Notes: generated by a model not told the origin, from the sequence alone. A stretch of DNA of 31,213 nucleotides from Thermacetogenium sp. UBA4966 (GCA_002397275.1 DHAA01000145.1:22670-53882), one strand, 5' to 3'. Shown: positions 7,252 through 16,170, counted from the first letter of the stretch. Numbers and translations are program-made.

Positions 7252-8724
7252 TCAACTCCCTGTGACAATCTTTATCGCTCCGCGGCTCTTCCCCGGCCAC
7301 ACTCCTCCGGCGGCCTCCCATTCCTTAAGAAAATCAAGCGCTTCTTCCCGGATCATCTCCCCCGGACAGATTACAGGCGTACCCGGGGGGTAAGGAGCGA
7401 TAAGCTCCGCGGCAATTTTGCCGCAGGCATGCTCCCACTCTACCGGGGAATGAGGAGCGAAAAAAGCATCCCTGGGGGTCATCGCCTGCCGCGGTACAGG
7501 CAGCCGCAGGGGATCAGGGTGACCGCGGCGCTCCTTACAGCCTCCGGCAGAGCAGGACGCAGCCATAGCGCCCAGCCCCTCCAGCAAAATATCCGCCTCT
7601 TGTTCGCCGTCCGCAGGACCCAGGATAAAAACCAGGTTTTGCAGATCAGCCATCTCCACAAGGATCTTGCGCCGGCGGCGCAGCCATTCCGCGGCTTCAA
7701 AGCCTGTAATCCTCAATCCGCTGATATTAACGACCAGCCTTGTCGGATCATACTCCGCCGCGCCGGGCGTCTGCAGCAACTCTTCCCCGGGAGCTAAAAC
7801 TCCGGGGAGGCGCGAGATCCGCAAACGCAGTTTTTCTCCCAGCCGGGCGGCGGCCTCCCACCCCTCTTTTCCCGTCTGACACTGACAGCGCGCCGCGTCC
7901 AAGGAGGCCATGAGCAGATAAGAGGGGCTGCTGGACTGGACGATACGCAGAAGTTCGCGCACCCTCTCCAGGTCGTTCTCCAGCCGGCAGTGGAGAAAAG
8001 CGGTCTGTGTAAAGGAACCTAAAACTTTATGGGCGCTCTGAACAGCAAAATCAGCTCCTGCCTCCAGCGCCGGAATAGGGAAAAGAGAACTTGTGCAAAA
8101 ATGCGCTCCATGGGCTTCATCCGCCAGCACCGCGCAGTTATGGCGGCGGGCCGCGGCCACCTGCCCCCTCATCTCTCCCGCCAGCCCATAGTAATTGGGG
8201 TGCAGCAGGACAACCAGAGCCTCCTCCCCCAGACCGGCGAGGCAGGCGTTCAGTTCCGCCTCGGTAACATGCCCGGGCAGCCCCAGTTCTGCGGAAGAGC
8301 GCACCGGAAGATACACCGGCTGCGCCCCGCTGAGAATAAGGCCATGGATTACCGCCTGGTGGCTCGTCCTGGGAAGCACCACCTTGCTCCCCGGCCGGCT
8401 TTTGGCCATAATCACAGCCAAAATGCCGGCAGTGGCGCCGTTTATCAGAAAAAAAGTTCTTCTCGCTCCAAAATAGGCCGCTGCCGCCTCCTCTGCCTCC
8501 CGAATAATGCCCTGTGAGTCATGCAGATTATCCAGCCCCGGCAGTTCGGTAAGATCCAACTGAAAGACCCTGTCTCCCAGCAGGCGCCGCCATTCCGGCA
8601 AAGCCCCTCGTCCCTGTTTGTGGCCGGGGGTATGGCAACCGAGGTACCCTTGCGCGCTGTGGCTGATCAGGCCTGCCGCCAGCGGCATCCTCTTCTCCCA
8701 AATACTATTCACCCCCCGCTTCAC
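7252..8724 (-). CDS. Orn/Lys/Arg decarboxylase family PLP enzyme (YaaO type)
   Basis: The 490-residue protein is a fold-type I PLP enzyme of the group III Orn/Lys/Arg decarboxylase family, as is YaaO upstream of tmk in B. subtilis. The cofactor lysine is in SAHKVLGSFTQTAFL near residue 230. CHTPGHKQGRG, LINGATAGILAVI and ADEAHGAHF (the PLP-binding aspartate) are visible, and a C-terminal domain carries PGTPVICPGE. The substrate (arginine, lysine or ornithine) cannot be told from sequence, so I give no symbol. The start is uncertain: GTG 8724 has AAGGAG only two bases away, and GTG 8712 is an alternative. It leads the operon running to rsmI. Confidence 0.9.
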   Translation of the reverse strand: MKRGVNSIWEKRMPLAAGLISHSAQGYLGCHTPGHKQGRGALPEWRRLLGDRVFQLDLTELPGLDNLHDSQGIIREAEEAAAAYFGARRTFFLINGATAGILAVIMAKSRPGSKVVLPRTSHQAVIHGLILSGAQPVYLPVRSSAELGLPGHVTEAELNACLAGLGEEALVVLLHPNYYGLAGEMRGQVAAARRHNCAVLADEAHGAHFCTSSLFPIPALEAGADFAVQSAHKVLGSFTQTAFLHCRLENDLERVRELLRIVQSSSPSYLLMASLDAARCQCQTGKEGWEAAARLGEKLRLRISRLPGVLAPGEELLQTPGAAEYDPTRLVVNISGLRITGFEAAEWLRRRRKILVEMADLQNLVFILGPADGEQEADILLEGLGAMAASCSAGGCKERRGHPDPLRLPVPRQAMTPRDAFFAPHSPVEWEHACGKIAAELIAPYPPGTPVICPGEMIREEALDFLKEWEAAGGVWPGKSRGAIKIVTGS

Positions 8725-8773
8725 AGCTCCTTTTTAAATTATCTCTCTGCTGCTATTTTAACATAGCGACAAC

Positions 8774-8804
8774 CAAAAAAACAAAAAACGCAAGGATCCT
8801 TGCG
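8774..8804 (-). terminator. Intrinsic terminator after gin
   Basis: On the minus strand CGCAAG-GATC-CTTGCG is followed by TTTTTTG and a second T-run. This is a classic rho-independent terminator. It separates gin from the downstream decarboxylase operon. Confidence 0.88.
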
Positions 8805-8864
8805 CATTAATTGTCCCTCAGAACTTGACCGCCGCTCAAGAGGCCTCTCCCCCTGCCGGAGGAG

Positions 8865-9101
8865 CTAATACCTTACCAGCCCCCACATCTTTTTGATCTT
8901 CTCTTTCAGGTTGGCATACCGGCTATCGTCTATCCGCAGGCGAACGATCTCTTTTTCGCAGCGCGTACACAGAAAACACCCCGAAACGACAATTCCCCCG
9001 GCGATACCCCCGGGAGGAGTCTCCTCACAAATCACGCACCTGGGCAGCAGAACGCCCTTTTGCCTGGGTAACCGCTGCTTTTTATCTTTGCAGACCGACA
9101 T
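8865..9101 (-). CDS. csfB: Gin/CsfB, anti-sigma-G factor
   Basis: Gin is a small zinc-binding protein that inhibits sigma-G (and sigma-E) during sporulation in B. subtilis. The 78-residue product has two CxxC pairs, CVIC and CTRC, with 19 residues between them and a second-half CFLCTRCEKEIVRL, as in the Gin family. The open frame starts at TTG 9140, but ATG 9101 (MSVCKDKKQRL) has GAGGGGG at normal spacing and gives a length near that of Gin. Its position just upstream of a yaaO-type gene and tmk matches csfB in B. subtilis, which strengthens the call. It ends before a clear terminator. Confidence 0.85.
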   Translation of the reverse strand: MSVCKDKKQRLPRQKGVLLPRCVICEETPPGGIAGGIVVSGCFLCTRCEKEIVRLRIDDSRYANLKEKIKKMWGLVRY

Positions 9102-9246
9102 TTTCGTCCCCCTCACTTCATCTTCAATTATTATACGCAAGACCCTTCTTCACAATCCCTTTTATAAGCAGATCCCACCATTTGCTAAGGCATTCCGGCA
9201 AGCTCTCTCCAGTAGTTTCCCTGTCATGTTGTATAGACACAAGAAC

Positions 9247-9486
9247 TCAACGAATACCTGCCGGAAAACGGTACTTTGCCGCTCCGCCAAGTTCCCTCCT
9301 GCGAGGCTTAAATTTACTGCCGCGGTCGCTGCGTAAACACTCAACCGCCTTGGAATTGGCCCAGATGTGCTGTTCATAGCACTCATCGCAGAGAAAGTAG
9401 AGCGTCCCCCCAATATCCCTGGGCCTGGCAAATCTGCTGCGGCAGGCATAACAGGCCATGCCTTTGCCTTTGGAGAACTTATCCAT
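9247..9486 (-). CDS. Small Cys4 protein resembling Gin
   Basis: I do not recognise a named family. The 79-residue product is basic and has CYAC and CDEC pairs 17 residues apart, followed by YEQHIWANSK. This is the same two-CxxC arrangement and similar spacing to the neighbouring Gin protein. A zinc-binding role is likely; descent from a gin duplication is an inference. I chose ATG 9486 (MDKFSKGKGMACYAC) because GGGGGG lies nine bases upstream; the frame opens earlier at 9552. It is on the same strand as gin with a 145-base gap. Confidence 0.6.
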   Translation of the reverse strand: MDKFSKGKGMACYACRSRFARPRDIGGTLYFLCDECYEQHIWANSKAVECLRSDRGSKFKPRRRELGGAAKYRFPAGIR

Positions 9487-9645
9487 TATCATCATCCCCC
9501 CAACGATTATTGTCACCCAACCCGATCCTTCACAGCAACGGGTTTCTTCCATTCTCCTGTTTTATCCCATTCGCCATATTTCTTAAAATTCCTCCTCCAT
9601 CCAGGTAAAATTTATTATATATTTTTATTTTTAGCAATTTTTGGA

Positions 9646-10704
9646 TCAAAGACCGCCCTGGCTCGACAGTAAACCGATAATTGCCCCTGGAATTTCATGC
9701 AGCGGAAGGAGCCGCTCCACACCCCCGCGCTCCCAGGCAGCCCTGGGCATCCCGAACACAACCGACGTTTTCTCATCCTGGGCGATGGTACGCCCGCCGG
9801 CCAGGCGCAGGCTAAGCATACCCTCCGCCCCGTCATGCCCCATGCCTGTCAGCATCACCCCTACCGCATTAGACCCTGCCTGCCGCGCCACAGACTGGAG
9901 AAGTACTTCCACAGAGGGCATGTGGCCGCAGACCCTTTCCCCTTTCTCGCAGAGCACCCTGTAGATACCCCCTGAACGCCTGATGATCATGTGGCGGTCC
10001 CCGGGGGCGATCAACACTCGTCCAGGGGCCACCCGGTCCCCGCTCTCCGCCTCTTTGACCTCCATCATGCAAATTCCATTTAAACTCTGCGCAAAATGTT
10101 TGGTAAAACCCGGGGGCATATGCTGTACAACAACCGCGCCGGGGAGCGTTGCGGGAAGGGCGGAGAGTATATGGCGGATCGCTTCTGTCCCGCCGGTGGA
10201 TGCTCCGATGGCGATCACCTTGTCGGTGGATTCGCCAAGGGGACGATCGCTCATTTTTTGCCGCGCCCCGCTCTCCTCTTTCACTCTTTTCCAGGCCTCT
10301 ACATCGACAGCCGCTGCGTTTTTCACCTTTTCCCTGAGTTCACGCATCATCTCATTCAGTCCTCTGGCGATATCCAGCCGCGGTTTAGCGACCACCTCTA
10401 CCGCCCCCGCTTCCAGGGCTGCGATAGCAACCGCGGCCCCCTTCTCTGTGAGAGCGCTGACCACCACCACAGGGAGGGGATGGCGGGGCATCATATAACG
10501 GAGGAATTCCACCCCGTCCATGCGCGGCATTTCAATATCCAGGGTCAGCACATCAGGTTGGAGACGCGCGATCTTCTCCCTGGCCAGGGAAGGATCGGAG
10601 GCTGTCCCCACCACCCGGATCTCCGGATCCCGGGAAAGCCCCTCCTTCAGCACTTCTCGCACCAGGGCGGAGTCGTCGACAACCAAAACACGAATCTGTC
10701 CCAT
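9646..10704 (-). CDS. cheB: CheB, chemoreceptor glutamate methylesterase/deamidase
   Basis: CheB removes methyl groups from chemoreceptor glutamates and deamidates glutamines; phosphorylation of its receiver domain activates it. The receiver domain spans residues 1-~115 with DD at 10-11, the phospho-acceptor D56 (LTLDIEMPRMDG) and AKP near 107. The methylesterase domain follows, with the catalytic Ser in GASTGG (S169), His in VVQHMPPGFT (H195) and Asp in GMGHDGAEGM. Its 352 residues are a normal full length. It is the last gene of the che operon, 100 bases after cheR, and that gap holds a dispersed repeat. Confidence 0.96.
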   Translation of the reverse strand: MGQIRVLVVDDSALVREVLKEGLSRDPEIRVVGTASDPSLAREKIARLQPDVLTLDIEMPRMDGVEFLRYMMPRHPLPVVVVSALTEKGAAVAIAALEAGAVEVVAKPRLDIARGLNEMMRELREKVKNAAAVDVEAWKRVKEESGARQKMSDRPLGESTDKVIAIGASTGGTEAIRHILSALPATLPGAVVVQHMPPGFTKHFAQSLNGICMMEVKEAESGDRVAPGRVLIAPGDRHMIIRRSGGIYRVLCEKGERVCGHMPSVEVLLQSVARQAGSNAVGVMLTGMGHDGAEGMLSLRLAGGRTIAQDEKTSVVFGMPRAAWERGGVERLLPLHEIPGAIIGLLSSQGGL

Positions 10705-10734
10705 CAGCTCCGCTCACTCCTTTATTTTCCTGTT

Positions 10735-10790
10735 ACTATTTTGAAAGCTACGTTTCTGCTATTTTCATCGGATGCCTACCATGTCGATGG
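10735..10790. repeat. Dispersed repeat fragment between cheR and cheB
   Basis: TTGAAAGCTACGTTTCTGCT and the following ATTTTCAT are a near match to TTGAAAATAACGTTCTGCT plus ACTTTCAT at about 1391-1415 in the metG-tatD gap. I count only about five differences over 28 positions. It is on the same strand in both places. Confidence 0.5.
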
Positions 10791-10804
10791 ATTCCGGAAA
10801 AGAC

Positions 10805-11626
10805 CTATATTTTTTGATAAACAGCAGGCTGGACAAACCGGTAAAGCCCTGAGGACCTGTCCAGGGTCTCCGAGTGGCCGATGAAGAGGTACCCCTCCGG
10901 TTCCAGGCAGCGGCTAAAGCGCTCCGCCAACCGCTCTCTAGTGAAAGCGTCAAAATAGATCATCACATTGCGGCAGAAAATCACCTGAAAGCACTTTTTG
11001 AACGGGTATTCCCGCCGCATCAGATTCAAGCGGCGGAAAAGCACCCTCTTGCGGATCGATTGTTTCACCCGCCACCTGCCGTCGAATAAATTTTCCAGGT
11101 AATGCAGTCTGTACAACGGAGGTATCTGCGAAATCTGCTCGCTGCTATATACGCCTGCCGCCGCTTTCTGGAGCGCCGGAGAGGCGATATCTGTGCCCAG
11201 GATATAAAATTCTATACCGGGGGAATTATCCGCGGCATAATCGCTAAGCATCATGGACAGAGAATAGGGTTCCTCCCCGGAGGAACACCCGGCGCACCAA
11301 ATCCTCAGTTCTTTTTCACCTCTCCCCCGGAGAGCTGCGTCCAACTGGGGCAAGGCGCATTTTCGTAAAAAATCAAAATGCGCCTCCTCCCTGAAAAAAT
11401 AGGTGTGGTTTGTAGAGATTAAATCCCCCAGAACATGCAGGGCCTGCCCGCTGGCGTCCCGGGTAACATAGTGATAATAGTCTTCGAAACTGGAAAAGCC
11501 GCCGTTCCTCAGTTCCTTATGCAAACGCTGTACAATCAAGCTTTTCTTGTGCTCCCCCAGGTTAATGCCAAACTTATCATATATCAGGTTTTTAATCAGG
11601 TGAAACTCCCGAGCGCTTAAGTTCAT
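10805..11626 (-). CDS. cheR: CheR, chemoreceptor methyltransferase
   Basis: CheR methylates receptor glutamates with S-adenosylmethionine. The 273-residue protein has the all-alpha N-terminal domain (LSAREFHLIKNLIYDKFGIN). The methyltransferase domain follows, with TYFFREEAHF, the SAM loop WCAGCSSGEEPYSLSM, LGTDIA, IFCRNVMIYFD and FIGHSE. All are standard CheR motifs. There is no C-terminal TPR or pentapeptide-docking extension. It lies 80 bases after mcp in the che operon. Confidence 0.96.
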   Translation of the reverse strand: MNLSAREFHLIKNLIYDKFGINLGEHKKSLIVQRLHKELRNGGFSSFEDYYHYVTRDASGQALHVLGDLISTNHTYFFREEAHFDFLRKCALPQLDAALRGRGEKELRIWCAGCSSGEEPYSLSMMLSDYAADNSPGIEFYILGTDIASPALQKAAAGVYSSEQISQIPPLYRLHYLENLFDGRWRVKQSIRKRVLFRRLNLMRREYPFKKCFQVIFCRNVMIYFDAFTRERLAERFSRCLEPEGYLFIGHSETLDRSSGLYRFVQPAVYQKI

Positions 11627-11706
11627 TAGATACCCCTGTCGGTAAATTTAGCCATATCCAAAGGCTGCTGAATTCCAGTCCGAACCCCTGCCGCTGCCTC
11701 TTCTCG

Positions 11707-13503
11707 CTAAAACCGACCGAAATCAGTATCATCGGCTGCCGGAACTTCCTTTTTCTTGACTGATTTAGCTTTGGCAGAACCGGAAATACGGCTGCCCTGT
11801 TTGGCGCTCCCCGCCTCCTGCTCTGCCATCATTTTTTTCATCATCTCTATCATTTGCGGGGTAATCCCCCGCGGCATTTCCGAAACGCCGCCATCGGCGA
11901 TCTGCCGCAGTTTAATTCGTTCCACTATTTCCTTTAACTGATAGGACTGTCCTGAGAGCTCCTCGCTGGCCGCCGCAGACTCCTCGGAGCCGGCTGAAAC
12001 CTCCTGGGTGACCTGATCCAGCTGAGTGAGCGCCTGGTTGATCTGCCCGATCCCCTGCGCCTGTTCCTTGGAGGCGGAGTCAATCTCCCCTACAAGGTCC
12101 GCCACTTTGGTTGTTTCCGTAATGATCTCTTTCAGCGCTCCGGCGGTCTCCTCGGTGATCTTGACCCCGATCTCCGTTCTTTTGATGGAATCCTCGATCA
12201 TTTCCGCGGTTTCCTTGGCCGCCGCGGCGCTGCGCTGAGCCAGGTTTCTCACCTCTTCGGCCACTACGGTAAAGCCCTTGCCGTGCTTTCCCGCCCGGGC
12301 GGCCTCCACCGCGGCATTGAGGGCTAAGAGATTGGTCTGGAAAGCGATCTCATCGATCGCCTTGATGATCTTAGAGATGTTGTTCGATACCTGATTGATG
12401 TCCCCCATGGCTTTCACCATCTGCTCCATCTTGGCGTTGCCCTTTTCCGCAAAGTTGCGCGCTTCAGCAGCCAGGCGGTTGGCCTGCGCCGCGTTCTCCG
12501 AGTTTTGTTCGGTCTGCGAGGTCAGCTGCTCCACTGAAGAAGCGACCTCCTCCAGAGAAGAGGCGGATTCCGAAGCTCCCTGGGCCAGGCTCTGGCTGGC
12601 CTCGGCCACCTGCCGGGAACCCGCGGCCACCTGATCGGCAGCGCTATTGATCTCGAAAAAAGTTTCGTTGAGGGTGTTTACGATAGTATTAATGTCTTTC
12701 TTGATGATATTAAAATCGCCGCGGAATTCACCGCTGATCTCAACGGTCAGGTCCTTCTTCTCAGACATTTGGGTTAGCACCGTGGATATCTCATCGATAT
12801 ACCCCTCTATCACATCCATCGTTCCATTAATGCCATTTTTGATGTCAGCGAACTCCCCTTGATAATTTCCCATCATCCGGGCGCCGAAGTTCCCTTTCGC
12901 CAATTCCTTTATGACGCCGACACCCTCTTGAATTGGCTTGCCCAACGCATCTATCAATTGGTTGATGCCGTCGCCCAGTTCTCTGTATTCTTCATCATCA
13001 ACGAAGTCCGCCCTTAAGCTTAAATCGCCCGCAAGGGCTTTTTCCAGCATTTCTTTCAAACTGGCCAGCGCCTTCTTCTGGCCGGTGAGATCCCTTAACA
13101 CTTGCAGACGGCCTCTGCTTTTACCGTTGCCGTCGATAACTTCCGATTCTCTGATCTCTATGTAATACTCCTTCCCTCCCATCTCCATCCACGTTTCCAG
13201 ATAAGTGAAGTCGCCGTCCCTCTTCCTCGTCAACTTGCTCTCATCGTAGGGGGAGAGAGAAGTTATCAGCTTGCCCAGTACCTGCTCGCGGCTGCTCCTC
13301 AGCAGTTCGGCAAAGGGCTGATTAGCGTAGGTCACTCTTCCTTCATCATCCAAGACAATGATCGGCCTCTGGATAAAATCCAGCACTTTAAAGCTAATAT
13401 CTGTCTCGCCTTGTTTGGTTTGTCCCGCCGCCTGCACGGCGGCTTGTACTGCGGCTTGTACTGCGGCTTGTCCTGAAAGCGGTTGATTGTTCGTTCCTTC
13501 CAT
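11707..13503 (-). CDS. Soluble methyl-accepting chemotaxis protein with PAS and HAMP-like modules
   Basis: The 598-residue receptor has no obvious membrane segment, so it should be cytoplasmic. In order it has an AAVQ-repeat tail (residues 12-27), a PAS domain (about 38-145: FIQRPIIVLDDEGRVTYANQ), two HAMP-like helical modules (about 150-290) and a long signalling coiled coil. The hairpin tip reads IDEIAFQTNLLALNAAVEAA and is followed by GKGFTVVAEEVRNLAQRS. The C-terminus is Lys-rich with a run of methionines (PQMIEMMKKMMAE) and lacks the NWETF-type CheR-docking pentapeptide. The ATG directly abuts the cheW stop (TAAATG), so translation is probably coupled. The signal sensed is unknown; a PAS ligand or redox cue is an inference. 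Confidence 0.94.
   Translation of the reverse strand: MEGTNNQPLSGQAAVQAAVQAAVQAAGQTKQGETDISFKVLDFIQRPIIVLDDEGRVTYANQPFAELLRSSREQVLGKLITSLSPYDESKLTRKRDGDFTYLETWMEMGGKEYYIEIRESEVIDGNGKSRGRLQVLRDLTGQKKALASLKEMLEKALAGDLSLRADFVDDEEYRELGDGINQLIDALGKPIQEGVGVIKELAKGNFGARMMGNYQGEFADIKNGINGTMDVIEGYIDEISTVLTQMSEKKDLTVEISGEFRGDFNIIKKDINTIVNTLNETFFEINSAADQVAAGSRQVAEASQSLAQGASESASSLEEVASSVEQLTSQTEQNSENAAQANRLAAEARNFAEKGNAKMEQMVKAMGDINQVSNNISKIIKAIDEIAFQTNLLALNAAVEAARAGKHGKGFTVVAEEVRNLAQRSAAAAKETAEMIEDSIKRTEIGVKITEETAGALKEIITETTKVADLVGEIDSASKEQAQGIGQINQALTQLDQVTQEVSAGSEESAAASEELSGQSYQLKEIVERIKLRQIADGGVSEMPRGITPQMIEMMKKMMAEQEAGSAKQGSRISGSAKAKSVKKKEVPAADDTDFGRF
13429..13475. repeat. 12-bp tandem repeat in the mcp 5' end
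   Basis: GGCTTGTACTGC occurs twice exactly (13441-13464), flanked by degenerate copies on both sides. On the coding strand it encodes repeated Ala-Ala-Val-Gln. Because the unit is 12 bases, copy-number change would keep the frame and only alter tail length. Confidence 0.8.
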
Positions 13504-14004
13504 TTACTTCTCCTCCTCTTCGAATAATAATTTTTGCGCGTCGAGCAGTATTTTGACGCCGTTCTCCACCTTGCCCATCCCCAACAGCAAGCGGCCCCTC
13601 CTTCCCCCGTGCAGCTGCGGGGGCGGTTCTATCTCTCCCGCGGGGATATCCAGCACCTCGGACACACGGTCCACGATCAAGCCCACCGCCTCTTCGTCCA
13701 CATTGATCACAACAATACAGGTGCGGTCGTCATATTCTCTCTCCTCCAGCCCGAAGCGCAGGCGCACATTCATCACCGGGATCACCTTCCCCCGCAGATT
13801 GATCACGCCCTTGATATAGACGGGCATATCCGGGACCTCGGTGATCTTCTGAATTCCGATAATCTCTGTGACATACCTGATGTCGATCCCGTACTCCTCC
13901 TGGTTGATGAAAAAGGTCAGAAACTTGTTTTGCTGGGTATCTTCATCCTCATCCTCATCATCCAACAGATCCACGTCCGGCATTTCATTTTCGCTCAAAA
14001 TCAT
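13504..14004 (-). CDS. cheW: CheW, chemotaxis coupling protein
   Basis: CheW links chemoreceptors to the CheA kinase. The 166-residue protein has an acidic N-terminal stretch (DLLDDEDEDED, residues 12-22) and then a complete CheW domain: FLTFFINQEEYGIDIRYVTE, PVYIKGVINLRGKVIPVMNV, and GLIVDRVSEVLDIP. The ATG follows GGAGGTGAG. The gene lies 18 bases after cheA and touches mcp. The acidic tail is unusual and is encoded by a short CATCCT-type repeat near 13946-13965. Confidence 0.95.
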   Translation of the reverse strand: MILSENEMPDVDLLDDEDEDEDTQQNKFLTFFINQEEYGIDIRYVTEIIGIQKITEVPDMPVYIKGVINLRGKVIPVMNVRLRFGLEEREYDDRTCIVVINVDEEAVGLIVDRVSEVLDIPAGEIEPPPQLHGGRRGRLLLGMGKVENGVKILLDAQKLLFEEEEK

Positions 14005-14022
14005 CTCACCTCCATGCCTGTT

Positions 14023-16170
14023 TTATATAGATTGAAGCAGGTCGGCTATATCCAAAATCAAGCTGACGCCGCCGTCGCTCAAAATTGCACAGCCGGAAAT
14101 ACCCCGCACCTGTTCCAGGTAGGCGGGAAGCCCCTTGATCACGATCTGCTGCTGCCCCAACAGCTCATCGACAAAAAGACAGACCTTTTGCTCATTGTTA
14201 TGGACAGCGATCAGGATCCCCTCAGTCAGTTCTTGACAGCTGTTTTCTATATGATAGAGTTCGTGGAGCCGCGCTACCGGCAGCAGTTCTCCGCGCAGCT
14301 GCACCACCTCCAGGCCGTCCGGGGTGCGGGTGATCATCGAGGAGAGCGCTCTGAACGACTCTTTGATGGAACTGATCGGTATGGTATAGCGGTTCTCTCC
14401 GACTTTGACGATCATCCCCTCGATAATGGCCAGGGTGAGGGGGATGCGGATAACAAACGCGGCGCCGCAACCCGTCCTGTTATGTATCTCTACCCTGCCG
14501 TTTATTTTTTCCACGTTATTACCGACCACATCCATACCCACCCCTCGCCCGGAAATATCTGAAATCTCCTTCGCCGTGGAGAAGCCGGGGGTAAAGATCA
14601 GCTGCCATACATCCTCATCCGCCAAATTTTCCGCATCATCCTCTGTAATGATCCCTTTCTCCACCCCTTTTCGAATAATTTGCTCTCGGTCCAGACCCCT
14701 GCCGTCATCCTTGACGATTATCCAGACCTCGCCGCCGCTGTGCCTGGCCTCGATGACAACCCGGCCTGTTTCCGGCTTTCCCGCAGCCTTTCGCCCCGCC
14801 GGGTCTTCGATCCCGTGGTCAACGGCATTTCTGATCAGATGCACCAGGGGATCGGAGATCAACTCGATCACGGTTTTATCCACTTCGGTTTCCGACCCGC
14901 GCATCTCCAGTTCCACCTGCTTATTCTCCTTTTTGGCCAAATCACGCACCAGCCGCAACATTTTGCGAAATGTGGCTGTCAGGGGAACCATGCGCAGCGA
15001 GAGAGCGACCTCCTGCATTTCTCTGGTGATCTTATTTAACTGCCTGATCGCTTTCTCCGTTTTTTCCAGGCCGCTCTTATCCTGGCCGCAGTTGGCCACC
15101 ATAGACTCGGCGATGACCAGTTCTCCCACCAGGTCGAGGAGTTGGTCTAGCTTCCCTGTATCCACTCTGATAAACCTGCTTTTAGACACCGGCTTGCCGC
15201 CGTATGAACTAATGGGAGCAGACTGCATAAGGTCAGCCTCTTCCTGTTCAGCAGCGGGGCGCTCGTTCACGGCTTCCGACCCCGCGGCCGCCTCGGCGCC
15301 GCTCCCCCCGCCCGGCAGACCCATAGTCTGTTCAACGAACCGGATCATCTGCGGCAGCTCCGGCAGTTCAGGGGTCTCCCCCTTCTCCACCCGGCGGATG
15401 CCGCAGCGCAGGGAGTCGACCAATGTAAGCAGCACGGTGACCGCTACGCTGTTATGCTCCCCTTCCCCGGAAACAACATCATCCATGATAGTTTCAGCCA
15501 GATGGCTCAGTTTTTCAATGCCCGCCAGGCCAAGGAAAGCAGCGTTACCCTTTAAGCTATGAAAGGAGCGTAAAATCTTTTTGGCAGGAGCGGCGCCGGG
15601 AGGAGACTGCTCCAGAGATAAGACCCCCGCTTCCGCCTCTTCACAAAGCTCCAGGGCCTCATCCACAAAACGCCGGACCAGGTCCGCAGTGATCTCTATA
15701 TCATTGTCTTGCCCGTTCTCAGCCTGAAGCCCCTCCTCTGCAGGCAAATCGGAAACGGAAGACCTGACGCCGGCCAACTCTTCGACAATATGGCGCGCCC
15801 CCTCTTCGAAGCCTCGGTCGTGCGCCTTTTCTTCCACCTGATCCAGGACCCTTCTGATAAAATCAGCGGCCCGGCAGAGCAGGTCCACATGCTCTGAGGT
15901 AACGGCGGCCCGCCCCCGGCGAAAGAGATCGAGCAGTGTCTCCGCCTCATGAGTAACATCAATGATCGCCCGCAGATCCAGAAAAGACGCCGAGCCTTTC
16001 AGGGTATGAAAGAGGCGAAAAATACCGTTCAACAGCCGCTCATCCACTATACTTCCTGTAACGGCAACCATCTGTTCTAATTCAATTATCTGAGGCTCCG
16101 CCTCATCAAGCAGTTCCCGGCTTTCACTAACAAACTCCCTGACCAATTCCAGTCGCGTTTCAGGCTCCAT
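14023..16170 (-). CDS. cheA: CheA, chemotaxis histidine kinase with two HPt domains
   Basis: CheA autophosphorylates on a histidine in response to receptors and passes phosphate to CheY and CheB. The 715-residue protein has two N-terminal HPt domains, with His55 in LFHTLKGSASFL and His204 in SFHSLKGNAAFL. A linker (about 285-330) follows, then the dimerisation domain (from FIRVDTGKLDQLLDLVGELV), the ATPase domain (HLIRNAVDHGIED, VKDDGRGLD, GRGVGMDVV) and a CheW-like regulatory domain ending LILDIADLLQSI. Standard CheA has one HPt and usually a P2 CheY-binding domain; no P2 is recognisable. It follows cheY by 17 bases. Confidence 0.96.
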   Translation of the reverse strand: MEPETRLELVREFVSESRELLDEAEPQIIELEQMVAVTGSIVDERLLNGIFRLFHTLKGSASFLDLRAIIDVTHEAETLLDLFRRGRAAVTSEHVDLLCRAADFIRRVLDQVEEKAHDRGFEEGARHIVEELAGVRSSVSDLPAEEGLQAENGQDNDIEITADLVRRFVDEALELCEEAEAGVLSLEQSPPGAAPAKKILRSFHSLKGNAAFLGLAGIEKLSHLAETIMDDVVSGEGEHNSVAVTVLLTLVDSLRCGIRRVEKGETPELPELPQMIRFVEQTMGLPGGGSGAEAAAGSEAVNERPAAEQEEADLMQSAPISSYGGKPVSKSRFIRVDTGKLDQLLDLVGELVIAESMVANCGQDKSGLEKTEKAIRQLNKITREMQEVALSLRMVPLTATFRKMLRLVRDLAKKENKQVELEMRGSETEVDKTVIELISDPLVHLIRNAVDHGIEDPAGRKAAGKPETGRVVIEARHSGGEVWIIVKDDGRGLDREQIIRKGVEKGIITEDDAENLADEDVWQLIFTPGFSTAKEISDISGRGVGMDVVGNNVEKINGRVEIHNRTGCGAAFVIRIPLTLAIIEGMIVKVGENRYTIPISSIKESFRALSSMITRTPDGLEVVQLRGELLPVARLHELYHIENSCQELTEGILIAVHNNEQKVCLFVDELLGQQQIVIKGLPAYLEQVRGISGCAILSDGGVSLILDIADLLQSI

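Noticed and set aside
9162..9449. 95-codon frame overlapping the small Cys4 gene
   Set aside because: The overlapping frame has the CxxC pairs and a ribosome site; this one has neither.
13534..14562. 342-codon open frame on the plus strand
   Set aside because: It runs antisense across cheW and the end of cheA, both of which are certain.
14405..15562. 385-codon open frame on the plus strand
   Set aside because: It is antisense to cheA; the Ser/Arg-rich translation is typical of the shadow of a GC-rich gene.
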